Source: Bacteroidales bacterium UBA4360
GTDB lineage: Bacteria > Bacteroidota > Bacteroidia > Bacteroidales > UBA932
Direction of reading: 5' to 3'
NCBI GenBank assembly: GCA_002393945.1
Contig: DGSO01000013.1
Location: 124,001 to 188,000 of the forward strand
DNA length: 64,000 nt
The position numbers and the translations under genes were made by a program. Below, in pieces: positions 7,757 through 16,520 of the stretch. Every line of letters starts with the position of its first letter. The first letter of the stretch is position 1. The notes under the pieces are model-generated. The model was not told where the DNA came from, ran no database searches, and saw nothing but the letters and a program-made list of their open reading frames with translations.

Positions 7757-10700
7757 ATGAAAGCGAAAAGACTCATTGAAGTGGCGATGCCTATCAAGGA
7801 AATCTCTGCGGAAAGCCAGAGAGATAAGTCCATTCGTCACGGCCATATATCCACTTTGCATTTGTGGTGGGCTAGGCGCCCGCTTCCTGCTTGCCGTGCT
7901 GTTATTTTCGGAAGTTTAGTTCCAGATCCGCTCGACGAGAATTGTCCCAAGGCCTTCAAAGATGCTATTGACGCCATTTTGATGAAGGACAGTCGTTATA
8001 AACCGTACACAGATATCCCTTACACGGCTTCGCTTGACCCGATGGAAGATAATCGCCGGAACCGCCTCATCATGTTTATAGGTAAGTTCACAGACAAGTG
8101 CCAGAACAACATGAGGATTGGAGCAACCACCCCTGCCGGAGATGTCATTTCTGCAGCAAGCCTTATTAAATGCGAGAATAAAGATAATGAGGAAGTTCTC
8201 TCTCGCGCCCAAAAGCTTATTTGGGTGGCCTATCATTCAGAAAGAAAAGAATCCTCATACAAGCAGTTGTCAGATGCTTTTGATGCGAAGAAAGAAGCCA
8301 TAAAGATGGCTGAAGATGAACTCTATAGTGTGGTTGACCGCCATCTTGATTCTGTATCTACTAACACATTGGAGCATAAGCTTAGGGATGCCATTGATTC
8401 CTTCCAGAATGACATGCCTGCTGTGTTTGACCCCTTTGCGGGTGGTGGCGCAATCCCGCTGGAGGCAGCACGTTTGGGCTGCCGTAGCTACGGTAATGAC
8501 ATCAATCCTGTTGCTCATATCATTGAGTGTGGATCTGCAGACATTCCGCAAAAATATGGCAAACCCATACGTTACTCAAAAAAGGAGTTCCAAAGTAGAT
8601 ATGGCTCTTTAGGTTACAGTATCCTTAAGGAAAAACATGGAGAGTTATTTGACGCCAATTATATTGATATACCTAACCGTCTTTCTTTTGATGTAGAGTA
8701 TTATGCAAAATACCTATTGGAACAGACAGAGAAAGAGGTGAAAGAACTCTATCCAAAAGACCGTTTTGGGAGTACTGCGATTGCATATTACTGGGCTAGG
8801 ACTGCCAAATGTTCAAATCCTTCCTGCGGGGCTCAGGTTCCACTCCTTCGAGGGTTTTATTTAGCAAATTCAAAATCAAATAGCATTTATCTAAAACCAA
8901 TTATACGGGGGAAGGAAATTGATTTCGAATTAGTACGCGGGAAATATGATTCTAAGCATTTGCCAGAGTTCTGCCGCAGGGGTACTTTAATATGTCCATG
9001 TTGTGGAAGCGTTACATCTGTTGATACTGTAAAAGAGGAATCCAGAAAATCAGGGCTTCATACGAGACTGCTCGCGGTTATCGGAGATGCCGAAGATGGT
9101 AAATCGTATTCTTTGCCAACAGAAGAGATAAAAAAGAGACTAACAGCACCCATAGATGCCATTTATAAGCCACAAGAATCTCTTGAGGTTGAATATACTC
9201 AGGCTCTTCCATGTTGTACATGGGGCATAACAAAGTGGGGAGATTTGTTTTCGGATCGGCAGTTACACACGATAAACACACTTATTAAGTATTTCGATTC
9301 GCTTAAGACTCAATTTACGGAAGGCAAGTATAGCAATGCCCTTATTACGTTAATTGCTATTTGGATAGATCGAGTTATTATTGCGAACACTACGTTTGGT
9401 ACATATCATACTACTGGGGAAAAGGTCGAACACATTTTTGGACGTCAGGCTATTCCTATGGTGCTCGATTTCCCGGAATCTAACCCCTTCTGTGGAAAAT
9501 CCGGTAGTGCCCTTAATCAACTGGATTGGGTAATTCGTTACCTCGATGCTGAGAGTTCAAGTCCTTTTAGTGCAGTTTTTTCCAATGCATCAAGCGGAGA
9601 CAAATTACAGTTCGAAAAGAAATCCATTACAGCAGTAGTTACTGATCCGCCCTACTATGATGCTATAGCATATGCTGATTGTTCAGACTTCTTTTATGTT
9701 TGGTTAAAGAGAACACTTGGTGATATTTACCCGCTCAATTTTTCCACTCCTCAGACACCTAAAACGGAGGAGTGTACAGCTTTGAAGCATCATCATTCTG
9801 GAAGCGAGGATGAAGCAAAGAAACACTTTGAGAAGAAACTAACGCAAATATTTGATGCCATAGAAGCCCAAACTACAGATATTGTTAGTATTATGTTCGC
9901 GCACCAAAGCACAGAAGCATGGACTACTCTCTGTAATTCCATCCTTGACGCAAAAATGAACATTACTGGGTCATGGCCTATTGATACTGAGATGACCGGC
10001 GCCATGAAAACGGACAAGGCATTTCTGGAGTCCTCTGTAACTGTTGCATGTAGGCCATCAGAACGTAGAGGTTTCGCGGATTTCAAAGAAGTGAAGAAAG
10101 CCATTTTCTCAACTGTGGAAAGCGAAGTAAATTCTTTGTATGAATTGGGCTTCCGTGGCGCGGACCTTCTTACTGCATGCTTTGGCCAAGCTGTTAGTGA
10201 ATTTGGTAAATACAAATTGGTTGAGAAAGCTGACGGAAGCGAGGTGACCGTTATGGAATTGCTTGAAATAGCGAGGACCTCCGCATTCAACGCTTTACTA
10301 AAGGGCGTCCAAGGAGATGAATATACTCGTTTTTATATTGGCTGGCTTCAGATGAATGGCATGGGAGAGACTGACTTTGATGATGCAACAAAGTTTACCC
10401 GTATTGGAATGTCAGTGAATGTATCAGAGATATTTGCAAAAAAACTACTGATTCGAGATGGAAAAAAGCAGCACCTCGCCACTGCAGCTGAGCACGTTGG
10501 AAACACCACCAATCAGGGCACACATCCGGAAGATCCGCTCATCGATCAGGTCCATCGTGCGATGTTGGCCTATGAAAAGGGAGACCGTCATATCCTGTTG
10601 ACTCTCCTTCATAATGTGGGCGCTGATGACCAGAATGCCCCGTTCTGGAGATTGGTGGCATCGCTGAAAGAACTTCTCCCAGAAGGAAAAGACCTTAAAG

Positions 10701-10822
10701 CAATCGATGGCCTGATGGGCAACTCCGACAACCTCCGTCAGGAGTCCCGTGAGGTGGACCAGCACAAGCCAGAGCAGATGACTTTCGACTTTGGCAGTGA
10801 CTTTAACAACGATTTCAAATAG
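7757..10822 (+). CDS. DUF1156 DNA adenine methyltransferase (defence operon gene 2)
   Basis: A 1021-residue DNA methyltransferase, predicted to modify an adenine or exocyclic amine and so mark host DNA. DUF1156 covers the N-terminus (EVAMPIKEISAES, HGHISTLHLWWARRPL). The SAM motif FDPFAGGGAIP lies near 224, a zinc-ribbon-like pair (CSNPSCG, CPCCG) sits in the middle, and the catalytic motif IV is DPPYYD near 630. About 400 residues separate the two catalytic motifs and probably carry DNA recognition. That middle part (about 8540-10440) is AT-rich, 32-37% GC in sampled lines, whereas the 3' end and the neighbouring genes are near 47-50%. Gene 3 starts eight bases after the stop. Confidence 0.9.
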   Translation: MKAKRLIEVAMPIKEISAESQRDKSIRHGHISTLHLWWARRPLPACRAVIFGSLVPDPLDENCPKAFKDAIDAILMKDSRYKPYTDIPYTASLDPMEDNRRNRLIMFIGKFTDKCQNNMRIGATTPAGDVISAASLIKCENKDNEEVLSRAQKLIWVAYHSERKESSYKQLSDAFDAKKEAIKMAEDELYSVVDRHLDSVSTNTLEHKLRDAIDSFQNDMPAVFDPFAGGGAIPLEAARLGCRSYGNDINPVAHIIECGSADIPQKYGKPIRYSKKEFQSRYGSLGYSILKEKHGELFDANYIDIPNRLSFDVEYYAKYLLEQTEKEVKELYPKDRFGSTAIAYYWARTAKCSNPSCGAQVPLLRGFYLANSKSNSIYLKPIIRGKEIDFELVRGKYDSKHLPEFCRRGTLICPCCGSVTSVDTVKEESRKSGLHTRLLAVIGDAEDGKSYSLPTEEIKKRLTAPIDAIYKPQESLEVEYTQALPCCTWGITKWGDLFSDRQLHTINTLIKYFDSLKTQFTEGKYSNALITLIAIWIDRVIIANTTFGTYHTTGEKVEHIFGRQAIPMVLDFPESNPFCGKSGSALNQLDWVIRYLDAESSSPFSAVFSNASSGDKLQFEKKSITAVVTDPPYYDAIAYADCSDFFYVWLKRTLGDIYPLNFSTPQTPKTEECTALKHHHSGSEDEAKKHFEKKLTQIFDAIEAQTTDIVSIMFAHQSTEAWTTLCNSILDAKMNITGSWPIDTEMTGAMKTDKAFLESSVTVACRPSERRGFADFKEVKKAIFSTVESEVNSLYELGFRGADLLTACFGQAVSEFGKYKLVEKADGSEVTVMELLEIARTSAFNALLKGVQGDEYTRFYIGWLQMNGMGETDFDDATKFTRIGMSVNVSEIFAKKLLIRDGKKQHLATAAEHVGNTTNQGTHPEDPLIDQVHRAMLAYEKGDRHILLTLLHNVGADDQNAPFWRLVASLKELLPEGKDLKAIDGLMGNSDNLRQESREVDQHKPEQMTFDFGSDFNNDFK

Positions 10823-10830
10823 TATTCAAT

Positions 10831-13800
10831 ATGAGCACAAGTACAAACACCAGCTTGTTCAACGCCCTGGGCTTCTTCCTGGAGAAAATGAGGCCCTACG
10901 TGATTGTCGTCATCGAGAAAACCGCCCCGGGTAAGCCCTGGGAGGGAGAGTTGTTCACCCAGCTCAATTTCGACCAGCAGCGCACCTGGAATATGGCGCA
11001 GCGCAGCCTGACCGAATCCGGCGGCAATACGGCCAACCTGATTGACTACGGCATCCTGTTTACCTTTGGCGTCTCCTATAAGGATGCTCTGAAGCAGGAA
11101 GTGGGCAATTATGCAGACGTGAACAAACTCATCAACTACTTCAAGGAACTGAAGGAAGTGCGCAACAAGTGCCAGCATTTCCAGGAATTGGAGGAGGATG
11201 AGATTACTCGTGCTTACCTGAATATGAAAGGGGCCGCCAAACTGCTGGAGATGCAGGATGTCTATGATGAGATTCAGCGTATCCAGAATGGCGACAAGGT
11301 GGAGGTTACACCCGCTCCGGCTCCGCAACCTGCCCAGCGTCAGACTCTGATGCCTTCTGCACCCGCTGCATCGGTTGTAAATAGCGATGAAGTACTGCCT
11401 TCCTGGTTCAACAATGCCATCCCGCACTATGACATTCGGAATGCGCAGCTGGATGAATCCATCTTTGCCGCCAATCTGAGCGAGGTTGCTTTGGGCACCG
11501 GCCCGGATGTATATACCAATCCCAATCTCTTCTTTGCCAAGACTTACGTGACCGACGGCCTCCGGGACATCTCCACCCGCGTCGTACAAGCCCTCAACGG
11601 CGAAGAATCCGAGAACCGCGTCATATCTCTGCAGACCGGCTTTGGTGGTGGTAAGACCCACTCCTTGATTTCCCTCTATCACATCGCCAAGAGCGGTCGC
11701 AGCATCGCTACCCTGGGCCGGGATATGAAGATTTTCTCAGACAACGTGACGCCTAAGTTTGACGATGCCAAGGTGACCGTATTCACCAACAACACCACCG
11801 ATGTTTCGCAAGGGCGTGAATGTGAGGACGGTTTCACCATCTACACCCTTTGGGGCGAAATCGCTTATCAGCTTGGCGGGAAGGCAGTTTACGACAAGAT
11901 TAAACAGAACGATATTGAAAGGACGGCACCGTCCGCGATGCTCTTCAAACCCATCATCGAGAGTTGTACCCCGTGCCTGATTCTGATAGATGAGCTGGCG
12001 GATTACTGTGCCAAGGCTTCTGCCAAGAAGGTCGGTCAGGGGACCCTGTTCAACCAAACCAATAGTTTCATTCAGACACTCACGGAGGTGGTTTCTAGCA
12101 TCCCACGCTGCGTTCTCATCGTTACGTTGCCGGCCAGTGCCACAGAAGTTGCAGCCGCTGCCATCGGTCAGGAAGTCCTTTCCTCACTTGAGACCCGTGT
12201 CGTGCGAGTGGGCACTTCTGTCAAGCCGGTTGATGATGAGGAGATTTTTGAGGTCGTGCGCCGCCGCCTGTTCGAGCAGATTATTGACACATCCGTCATT
12301 GATCGGGTTGCACGGAAATATCAGGATATGTACCACAACCGCCGCGGAGACCTTCCACCGCAGTCCGATAACACATCCTATGCGAATCGCATCCGGAAAG
12401 CCTATCCCTTCCATCCGGAGCTCATCGATATGTTCCGTCTTCGCTGGGGCAATGACCCGCGTTTCCAGCGCACCCGTGGCGTTCTGCGTCTGCTGGCATC
12501 CATCGTTCAGGACCTTTGGCAGCGTCGCGCCTCACTGACCGGCACACAGGCTTTGATTCACACATCAGACCTCAATCTGGAGAATCTCAGCACCCTTACC
12601 GGCACCATCAACAACCTGATGGGCGCCAACTGGGAAACCGTAATGCACGCAGATGTGTACGGGACATCCAGTAACGCCTATAAGATTGACAATTTGGAGC
12701 CATCCGGCAATGCGTTTACCTACCGCATTACCCAGGGCGTTGCCACTACCTTGTTGCTTGCATCCGTCGGCGGTGACCACCAGCACGGCCTCTCCATGCC
12801 GGAACTGAAGCTTTGCATGCTCCGTCCCAATGCCTTCAACCACAATGACATCAATGGCTCTCTGAATAAACTTGAAGACGTTGCCCATTACCTGTATTCC
12901 TCCAATACCGGCGGCAAGCGCTACTGGTTCCAGTCCAAAGCCAACATCAATATTCTCCTGAACCAGGCCAAGTCTGAGGTCAGCGTGGATGAGATGAACC
13001 TGGAAATCCTCAAGCGTCTCAAGGCCATCAATCAGATGGGAAATCCCTTTAAGATTTTGGTTGACCCGGCAGAGGATATTCCGGAGCAGAAGAGTCTCAC
13101 ACTCATTCTGCTGCATCCAAAGTACTCTGTGGCTATCGACCGCATCAGCAGTTCCGTTGAGCGCGTAATCAACCATATCTCCACCAAACGTGGGCTATCG
13201 GAAAGAATCTACCGCAATACTATTCTGTATCTGACCTGTTCGGAAGCTGGTCGCGCTCAACTGAACGTCAAACTTGCAGACTACATAGCCTGCACGAAGA
13301 TTCTCACCGAGTACGCCACTGCCCTCGAAAGGGACCAGAAAGCAGACATTGAAGCCCGCAAGAGAACTTACGACCACGAGCTGGAAGATGCACTGGCTCA
13401 GGCATACAGCGTAGTCCTCAAGCACTCCGCCAAAGAAGGCATCCATCGCTACAACATTCAGGAGCCATCCCGCGACCTTTCTACCCTCATATCCATCAAC
13501 CTCCCCGCCAAACTCAAAGAGGAAGAATGGTTATTGGATACCGTAGGCCGTAAGACCCTGGCAGACAATAATCTCCTTCCTACTGTCGAGACTCCTATCC
13601 CCGTGAAACTTGTCTACGAGGCATTCCTCAAATATGATGACAAGCCTATGATTTCCGGTCCGGACGCCATCGAGAAATCCGTCCGCAAATACTGCGAAGT
13701 CGGCGTTTTCAATGTGGCTATGGGCAGCTCCGAGGAGTGGGACAAGATTTACCAGAATACAGACACCATTCCCTTCCTCAATGCCCAGAGCGAAGAATAT

Positions 13801-14172
13801 TGGCTGGTTGACCCGAGCGTCCAGCCCAAACCCGCTGGTACCCCTGAACCTGCTGGCGGCGGTGAACAACCTGGTACTCCTGGCCCCGGCACTCCCGGAG
13901 GAGAAGAAACACCTGGTGACCCCATCCCTCCCACACCCGAATCCAAGAAGTTCAAGTCCATCACTATTTCAGGAAATGTTGATATGGCCAGCTGGACACA
14001 GCTCATGAGCAGCTTCATCTACCCGCTGAAAAACAACAACCTCAAACTCAGCATCAACTTTAAGGCCAAGTCCACCGAACTGGCCCCTCTCAATGAGAAT
14101 TCACCTATCTACAGGGCAGTGAAGGAATCTGCTTCGCAATTGGGACTGGATATTGAGACGGAGGAGAAGTAG
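10831..14172 (+). CDS. HEPN (Swt1-like) - DUF499 ATPase (defence operon gene 3)
   Basis: A 1113-residue protein. The N-terminal HEPN-like domain (about 1-150) has the R-x4-H motif RNKCQH at 111-116, the signature of many HEPN ribonucleases. The DUF499 AAA-type core follows, with Walker A GFGGGKTHS near 270 and Walker B LILIDELADYC with Asp387. A Pro/Gly-rich linker at about 998-1038 leads to a small C-terminal domain (FKSITISGNVDMASW). DUF499 proteins co-occur with DUF1156 methylases in defence islands. The HEPN motif suggests RNA cleavage as an effector step; this is inference. Confidence 0.87.
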   Translation: MSTSTNTSLFNALGFFLEKMRPYVIVVIEKTAPGKPWEGELFTQLNFDQQRTWNMAQRSLTESGGNTANLIDYGILFTFGVSYKDALKQEVGNYADVNKLINYFKELKEVRNKCQHFQELEEDEITRAYLNMKGAAKLLEMQDVYDEIQRIQNGDKVEVTPAPAPQPAQRQTLMPSAPAASVVNSDEVLPSWFNNAIPHYDIRNAQLDESIFAANLSEVALGTGPDVYTNPNLFFAKTYVTDGLRDISTRVVQALNGEESENRVISLQTGFGGGKTHSLISLYHIAKSGRSIATLGRDMKIFSDNVTPKFDDAKVTVFTNNTTDVSQGRECEDGFTIYTLWGEIAYQLGGKAVYDKIKQNDIERTAPSAMLFKPIIESCTPCLILIDELADYCAKASAKKVGQGTLFNQTNSFIQTLTEVVSSIPRCVLIVTLPASATEVAAAAIGQEVLSSLETRVVRVGTSVKPVDDEEIFEVVRRRLFEQIIDTSVIDRVARKYQDMYHNRRGDLPPQSDNTSYANRIRKAYPFHPELIDMFRLRWGNDPRFQRTRGVLRLLASIVQDLWQRRASLTGTQALIHTSDLNLENLSTLTGTINNLMGANWETVMHADVYGTSSNAYKIDNLEPSGNAFTYRITQGVATTLLLASVGGDHQHGLSMPELKLCMLRPNAFNHNDINGSLNKLEDVAHYLYSSNTGGKRYWFQSKANINILLNQAKSEVSVDEMNLEILKRLKAINQMGNPFKILVDPAEDIPEQKSLTLILLHPKYSVAIDRISSSVERVINHISTKRGLSERIYRNTILYLTCSEAGRAQLNVKLADYIACTKILTEYATALERDQKADIEARKRTYDHELEDALAQAYSVVLKHSAKEGIHRYNIQEPSRDLSTLISINLPAKLKEEEWLLDTVGRKTLADNNLLPTVETPIPVKLVYEAFLKYDDKPMISGPDAIEKSVRKYCEVGVFNVAMGSSEEWDKIYQNTDTIPFLNAQSEEYWLVDPSVQPKPAGTPEPAGGGEQPGTPGPGTPGGEETPGDPIPPTPESKKFKSITISGNVDMASWTQLMSSFIYPLKNNNLKLSINFKAKSTELAPLNENSPIYRAVKESASQLGLDIETEEK

Positions 14173-14183
14173 AATAGTTTTTT

Positions 14184-15389
14184 ATGACTAAGAGTGGACT
14201 GACAGAAAAAGAAGCCCGCAAGGTCGCCCAAAAGCTTTTGATTCGGTACGGAAGTGTCGAATCAATCCGGCGTAATAGCCGAATTCTGTCTATTCCTTAT
14301 GGTCCGGAAGGCTTTGCAATAATCATTGAAGCGGCTGAAAAACTCAAGAATAATAGAGTTCCTCAAACAACTCTTAAAGAACATAGGTCTAGCGGTGGCT
14401 GGAATAGCGCGACTGCGCCCAAGCTGTTTTATCAAGATACGCAGATCAACCCCTTTTGGCCCGTCCCCAAAATCGTTGATTATCTTCTTAAAAAATATAG
14501 GAATCCAGAGGGCATTAAACGGAATGAATCGCTTTTATTGAAATGCTACGGGAAATTGCGCTATGGCCACATACTCAAAGAGTTGGATGAAAGGGCATAC
14601 AGAGACTCCAGAACGGTAGTAACAAATAATAGCGTTGATGACACCCTTACACTAGGTCCTATTGAGACTGTGCTTAAAATTGAACGCCGCTGTCATCATA
14701 ATGGAATTCCTTGTTTTGTGGTGAAGTATTCCCCAGATGGAGGAGAACCATATGACTGGTATGTTCCTGTTGTTAGAGGATTACCAGATGATGTAGAGTA
14801 TATAAGATGCCGATACGTAAGCCACAGCCTATATATTCCAGATACATGGGTGATTAGAAAACAGTATCCGCAAGGAACGAAGCATAGTTTCGTAGTAGCG
14901 GGCAAAAGAAAGACCAAAGAATCTTTCCGCTACTTGTTGCGTGATGATTATGGGATGGTCTTTGAAATCTTGGATTTCGTGGACATGCCCATTGGTTCAC
15001 TTGCCCATTGCCTTGTTACTGGGCATAATATGAACTCGAATCCATACCATCATCTGAAACTGCGCGTGGTAGAATACACTGAAAAACCAGTATCTGTCAA
15101 GAAAGAGCCCAGAACCAAGAGAACGAGTGATTCGGATAAACAAACGGGAGCTAATGCTTTTAGGAAAACACCTCAGCAATGGTTCCGAGAAGTGGATGGG
15201 TTTGGGAAACATATTTACGGTAACTCCGGTGTCTGTAGTTGCTGCGGGGGGGAGTTTGGGCCGAGAAAAGGATGGCGTGTAGAATTTAAGAATATCTATT
15301 TCTGTCAGTCTTGCAAAAACAAGGTTTACGAACCGACCGGACGAGGGTGGCTAAATATTATATACACGCCAATGGGCAACAAGAAATAA
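14184..15389 (+). CDS. Uncharacterised 401-residue zinc-ribbon protein (defence operon gene 4)
   Basis: I do not recognise a family. It starts 11 bases after gene 3 on the same strand, so it is probably co-transcribed. The N-terminal part has two similar units, about residues 17-52 (KLLIRYGSVESIRRN) and 100-135 (YLLKKYRNPEGIKRNESLL), predicted helical. The middle (about 160-300) is likely beta-rich with DWYVPVVRGLPDD. The C-terminus has a zinc-ribbon layout with cysteine pairs C351/C354 and C374/C377 separated by 19 residues. There is no signal peptide or membrane helix. Sampled GC is 37-42%, lower than genes 1 and 3. It may be a DNA- or RNA-binding accessory protein, or an unrelated passenger. 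Confidence 0.75.
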   Translation: MTKSGLTEKEARKVAQKLLIRYGSVESIRRNSRILSIPYGPEGFAIIIEAAEKLKNNRVPQTTLKEHRSSGGWNSATAPKLFYQDTQINPFWPVPKIVDYLLKKYRNPEGIKRNESLLLKCYGKLRYGHILKELDERAYRDSRTVVTNNSVDDTLTLGPIETVLKIERRCHHNGIPCFVVKYSPDGGEPYDWYVPVVRGLPDDVEYIRCRYVSHSLYIPDTWVIRKQYPQGTKHSFVVAGKRKTKESFRYLLRDDYGMVFEILDFVDMPIGSLAHCLVTGHNMNSNPYHHLKLRVVEYTEKPVSVKKEPRTKRTSDSDKQTGANAFRKTPQQWFREVDGFGKHIYGNSGVCSCCGGEFGPRKGWRVEFKNIYFCQSCKNKVYEPTGRGWLNIIYTPMGNKK

Positions 15390-15503
15390 CTTCTGAATCT
15401 ATATAAATAACAAGATTTTAATAAGACGGGACAATCGGTATTTGTTGCGAACTTGCAGTAAATTCCGAAATCCAGTCTCGTCTGCATTATGAAAGAAGCG
15501 TAT

Positions 15504-15605
15504 TTTTCGGCTCATGTGCAAACCCCGTGTACTCTGATAATCAGGCCAATTCCGGCTACGACAAAGCTCCGTTAAAGCACACTTTTGAACGTACAGAGCC
15601 GAAAA
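15504..15605. repeat. 10-base inverted repeat
   Basis: TTTTCGGCTC at 15504-15513 and its exact complement GAGCCGAAAA at 15596-15605 enclose 82 bases. It lies immediately outside the larger inverted repeat that starts at 15611. Confidence 0.5.
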
Positions 15606-15610
15606 CGTGC

Positions 15611-15863
15611 TTCAGGCGTGGTGGCGGCAGGGAGGTGGAGGCGAATAGGAACGAAGTGAATGCGAGTGCGGAGGAAGGGCTGTGCCGCGCCAGCGGATGC
15701 CGACATTCGGGTGGGTGGTATTTCAAAGACGGGACGTGGAGTCCAGACCGGATGGAGCTCAGTCGGAGGAGGGACGAGGCTTTTGGAGGCAAAGCCCTTT
15801 CTCCATGCACAAAGCATACGGAGTGACGTCAGCCTCCGCCTCCCTGCTGCCACCACGCCTGAA
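15611..15863. repeat. 253-base element bounded by 32-base near-perfect inverted repeats
   Basis: The arms are 15611-15642 and 15832-15863, complementary at 30 of 32 positions. They begin TTCAGGCGTGGTGGC on one side and end with its complement on the other. The interior is about 190 bases and encodes no known protein. It could be a miniature inverted-repeat element, a cruciform, or a structured RNA gene. No clear target-site duplication flanks it. Confidence 0.7.
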
Positions 15864-15872
15864 AACTCAGCA

Positions 15873-15902
15873 CGGGCACCAAATACCCCGTTTCCGTGCC
15901 CG
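15873..15902. repeat. REP-like palindrome, copy A
   Basis: A 30-base unit with stem GGGCAC (15874-15879)/GTGCCC (15896-15901) and a 16-base loop that begins CAAATACCCC. It is paired with copy B at 15924. Confidence 0.65.
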
Positions 15903-15923
15903 AGCAACGTTATTTTGCGCGTT

Positions 15924-15953
15924 CGGACACCAAATACCCTGTTTCCGTGTCCA
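15924..15953. repeat. REP-like palindrome, copy B
   Basis: Same loop as copy A except one base. The stem is changed on both sides, GGACAC (15925-15930)/GTGTCC (15947-15952), so pairing is kept by a compensating change. Confidence 0.65.
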
Positions 15954-16026
15954 TACAACAACGGGTCATAATCGTTTCAGCTAAAAAACGGAAGTTTGCA
16001 GGTGAGCCCAATTTAACGCAGGGGGT

Positions 16027-16058
16027 TTTGCACATGCCCCTATTTTTTCATAACTTTG
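16027..16058 (+). promoter_or_regulatory. Promoter of the 16127-19325 operon
   Basis: TTTG at 16027-16030, 20 bases, then TAACTTTG at 16051-16058: a full match to the Bacteroidota sigma-ABfr consensus. The expected start of transcription is about 16065, giving a 60-base leader. Confidence 0.75.
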
Positions 16059-16126
16059 TAAAGCCATGGCGCGGAAGGAATATGTACGATTCCGGGGGCG
16101 TCAGATTGGCATGAGCAAACATTGTA

Positions 16127-16507
16127 ATGGAAACGCGTAAGCATATAGCAGCAGAGAAGAAGCGCTGCAACACGCATAACTGCGCACAGAGTGTGGTATG
16201 CACTTATTGCGACCTGGTGGGTCTGGATGAGAAGACGGCCCTGGACATTGCAGGGGCATACGGTACAGGCATGGGCAACATGGAAGGCACCTGCGGGGCC
16301 ATTGTGGGCGCAGGAATGATTGTCGGCCTGGCGACAAAAGACAGGAATCTCTCCCGCGCCCGCATGAAGGACATCATGGAGAAGTTCCAAGAGCGCAACG
16401 GCGCAACGCGCTGCTGCCTGCTCAAGGGTATCGGCACCGGGAAGCCGCTGCGTGACTGCCCTGACTGTGTGGCGGATGCATCCGAGTTTTTGGAAGAGTA
16501 TCTGTAA
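16127..16507 (+). CDS. C_GCAxxG_C_C family redox-type protein
   Basis: A 126-residue cysteine-rich protein of the C_GCAxxG_C_C family (PF09719), thought to bind metal or act in redox reactions, function not established. It shows the NCAQS segment near the N-terminus, the central TCGAIVGAGMIVGL with glycine-rich approach (GTGMGNMEG), and C-terminal cysteines in RCCLLKG and RDCPDCVADA. There is no signal peptide. It is first in a four-gene operon whose genes are 13-17 bases apart. The start is the ATG after the leader of a strong promoter. Confidence 0.8.
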   Translation: METRKHIAAEKKRCNTHNCAQSVVCTYCDLVGLDEKTALDIAGAYGTGMGNMEGTCGAIVGAGMIVGLATKDRNLSRARMKDIMEKFQERNGATRCCLLKGIGTGKPLRDCPDCVADASEFLEEYL

Positions 16508-16520
16508 TCAGCCCCGTCCT

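Larger units (their letters stand above)
15390..16026. other. Repeat-rich intergenic region after the defence operon
   Basis: About 640 bases with no supported gene. Several frames are open but lie inside palindromic sequence and resemble nothing. It contains nested inverted repeats (15504-15605 and 15611-15863) and two related 30-base palindromes (15873-15902 and 15924-15953). A weak imperfect repeat at 15424-15432/15475-15483 could end the operon transcript but has no T-run. Confidence 0.6.

Noticed and set aside
15611..15863. Known housekeeping RNA (RNase P, tmRNA, 6S, SRP)
   Set aside because: None of the conserved sequences of these RNAs could be recognised; only the inverted arms are clear.
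15527..15971. Several open frames of 60-130 codons
   Set aside because: All fall in the inverted-repeat region, overlap each other on both strands and resemble no protein.
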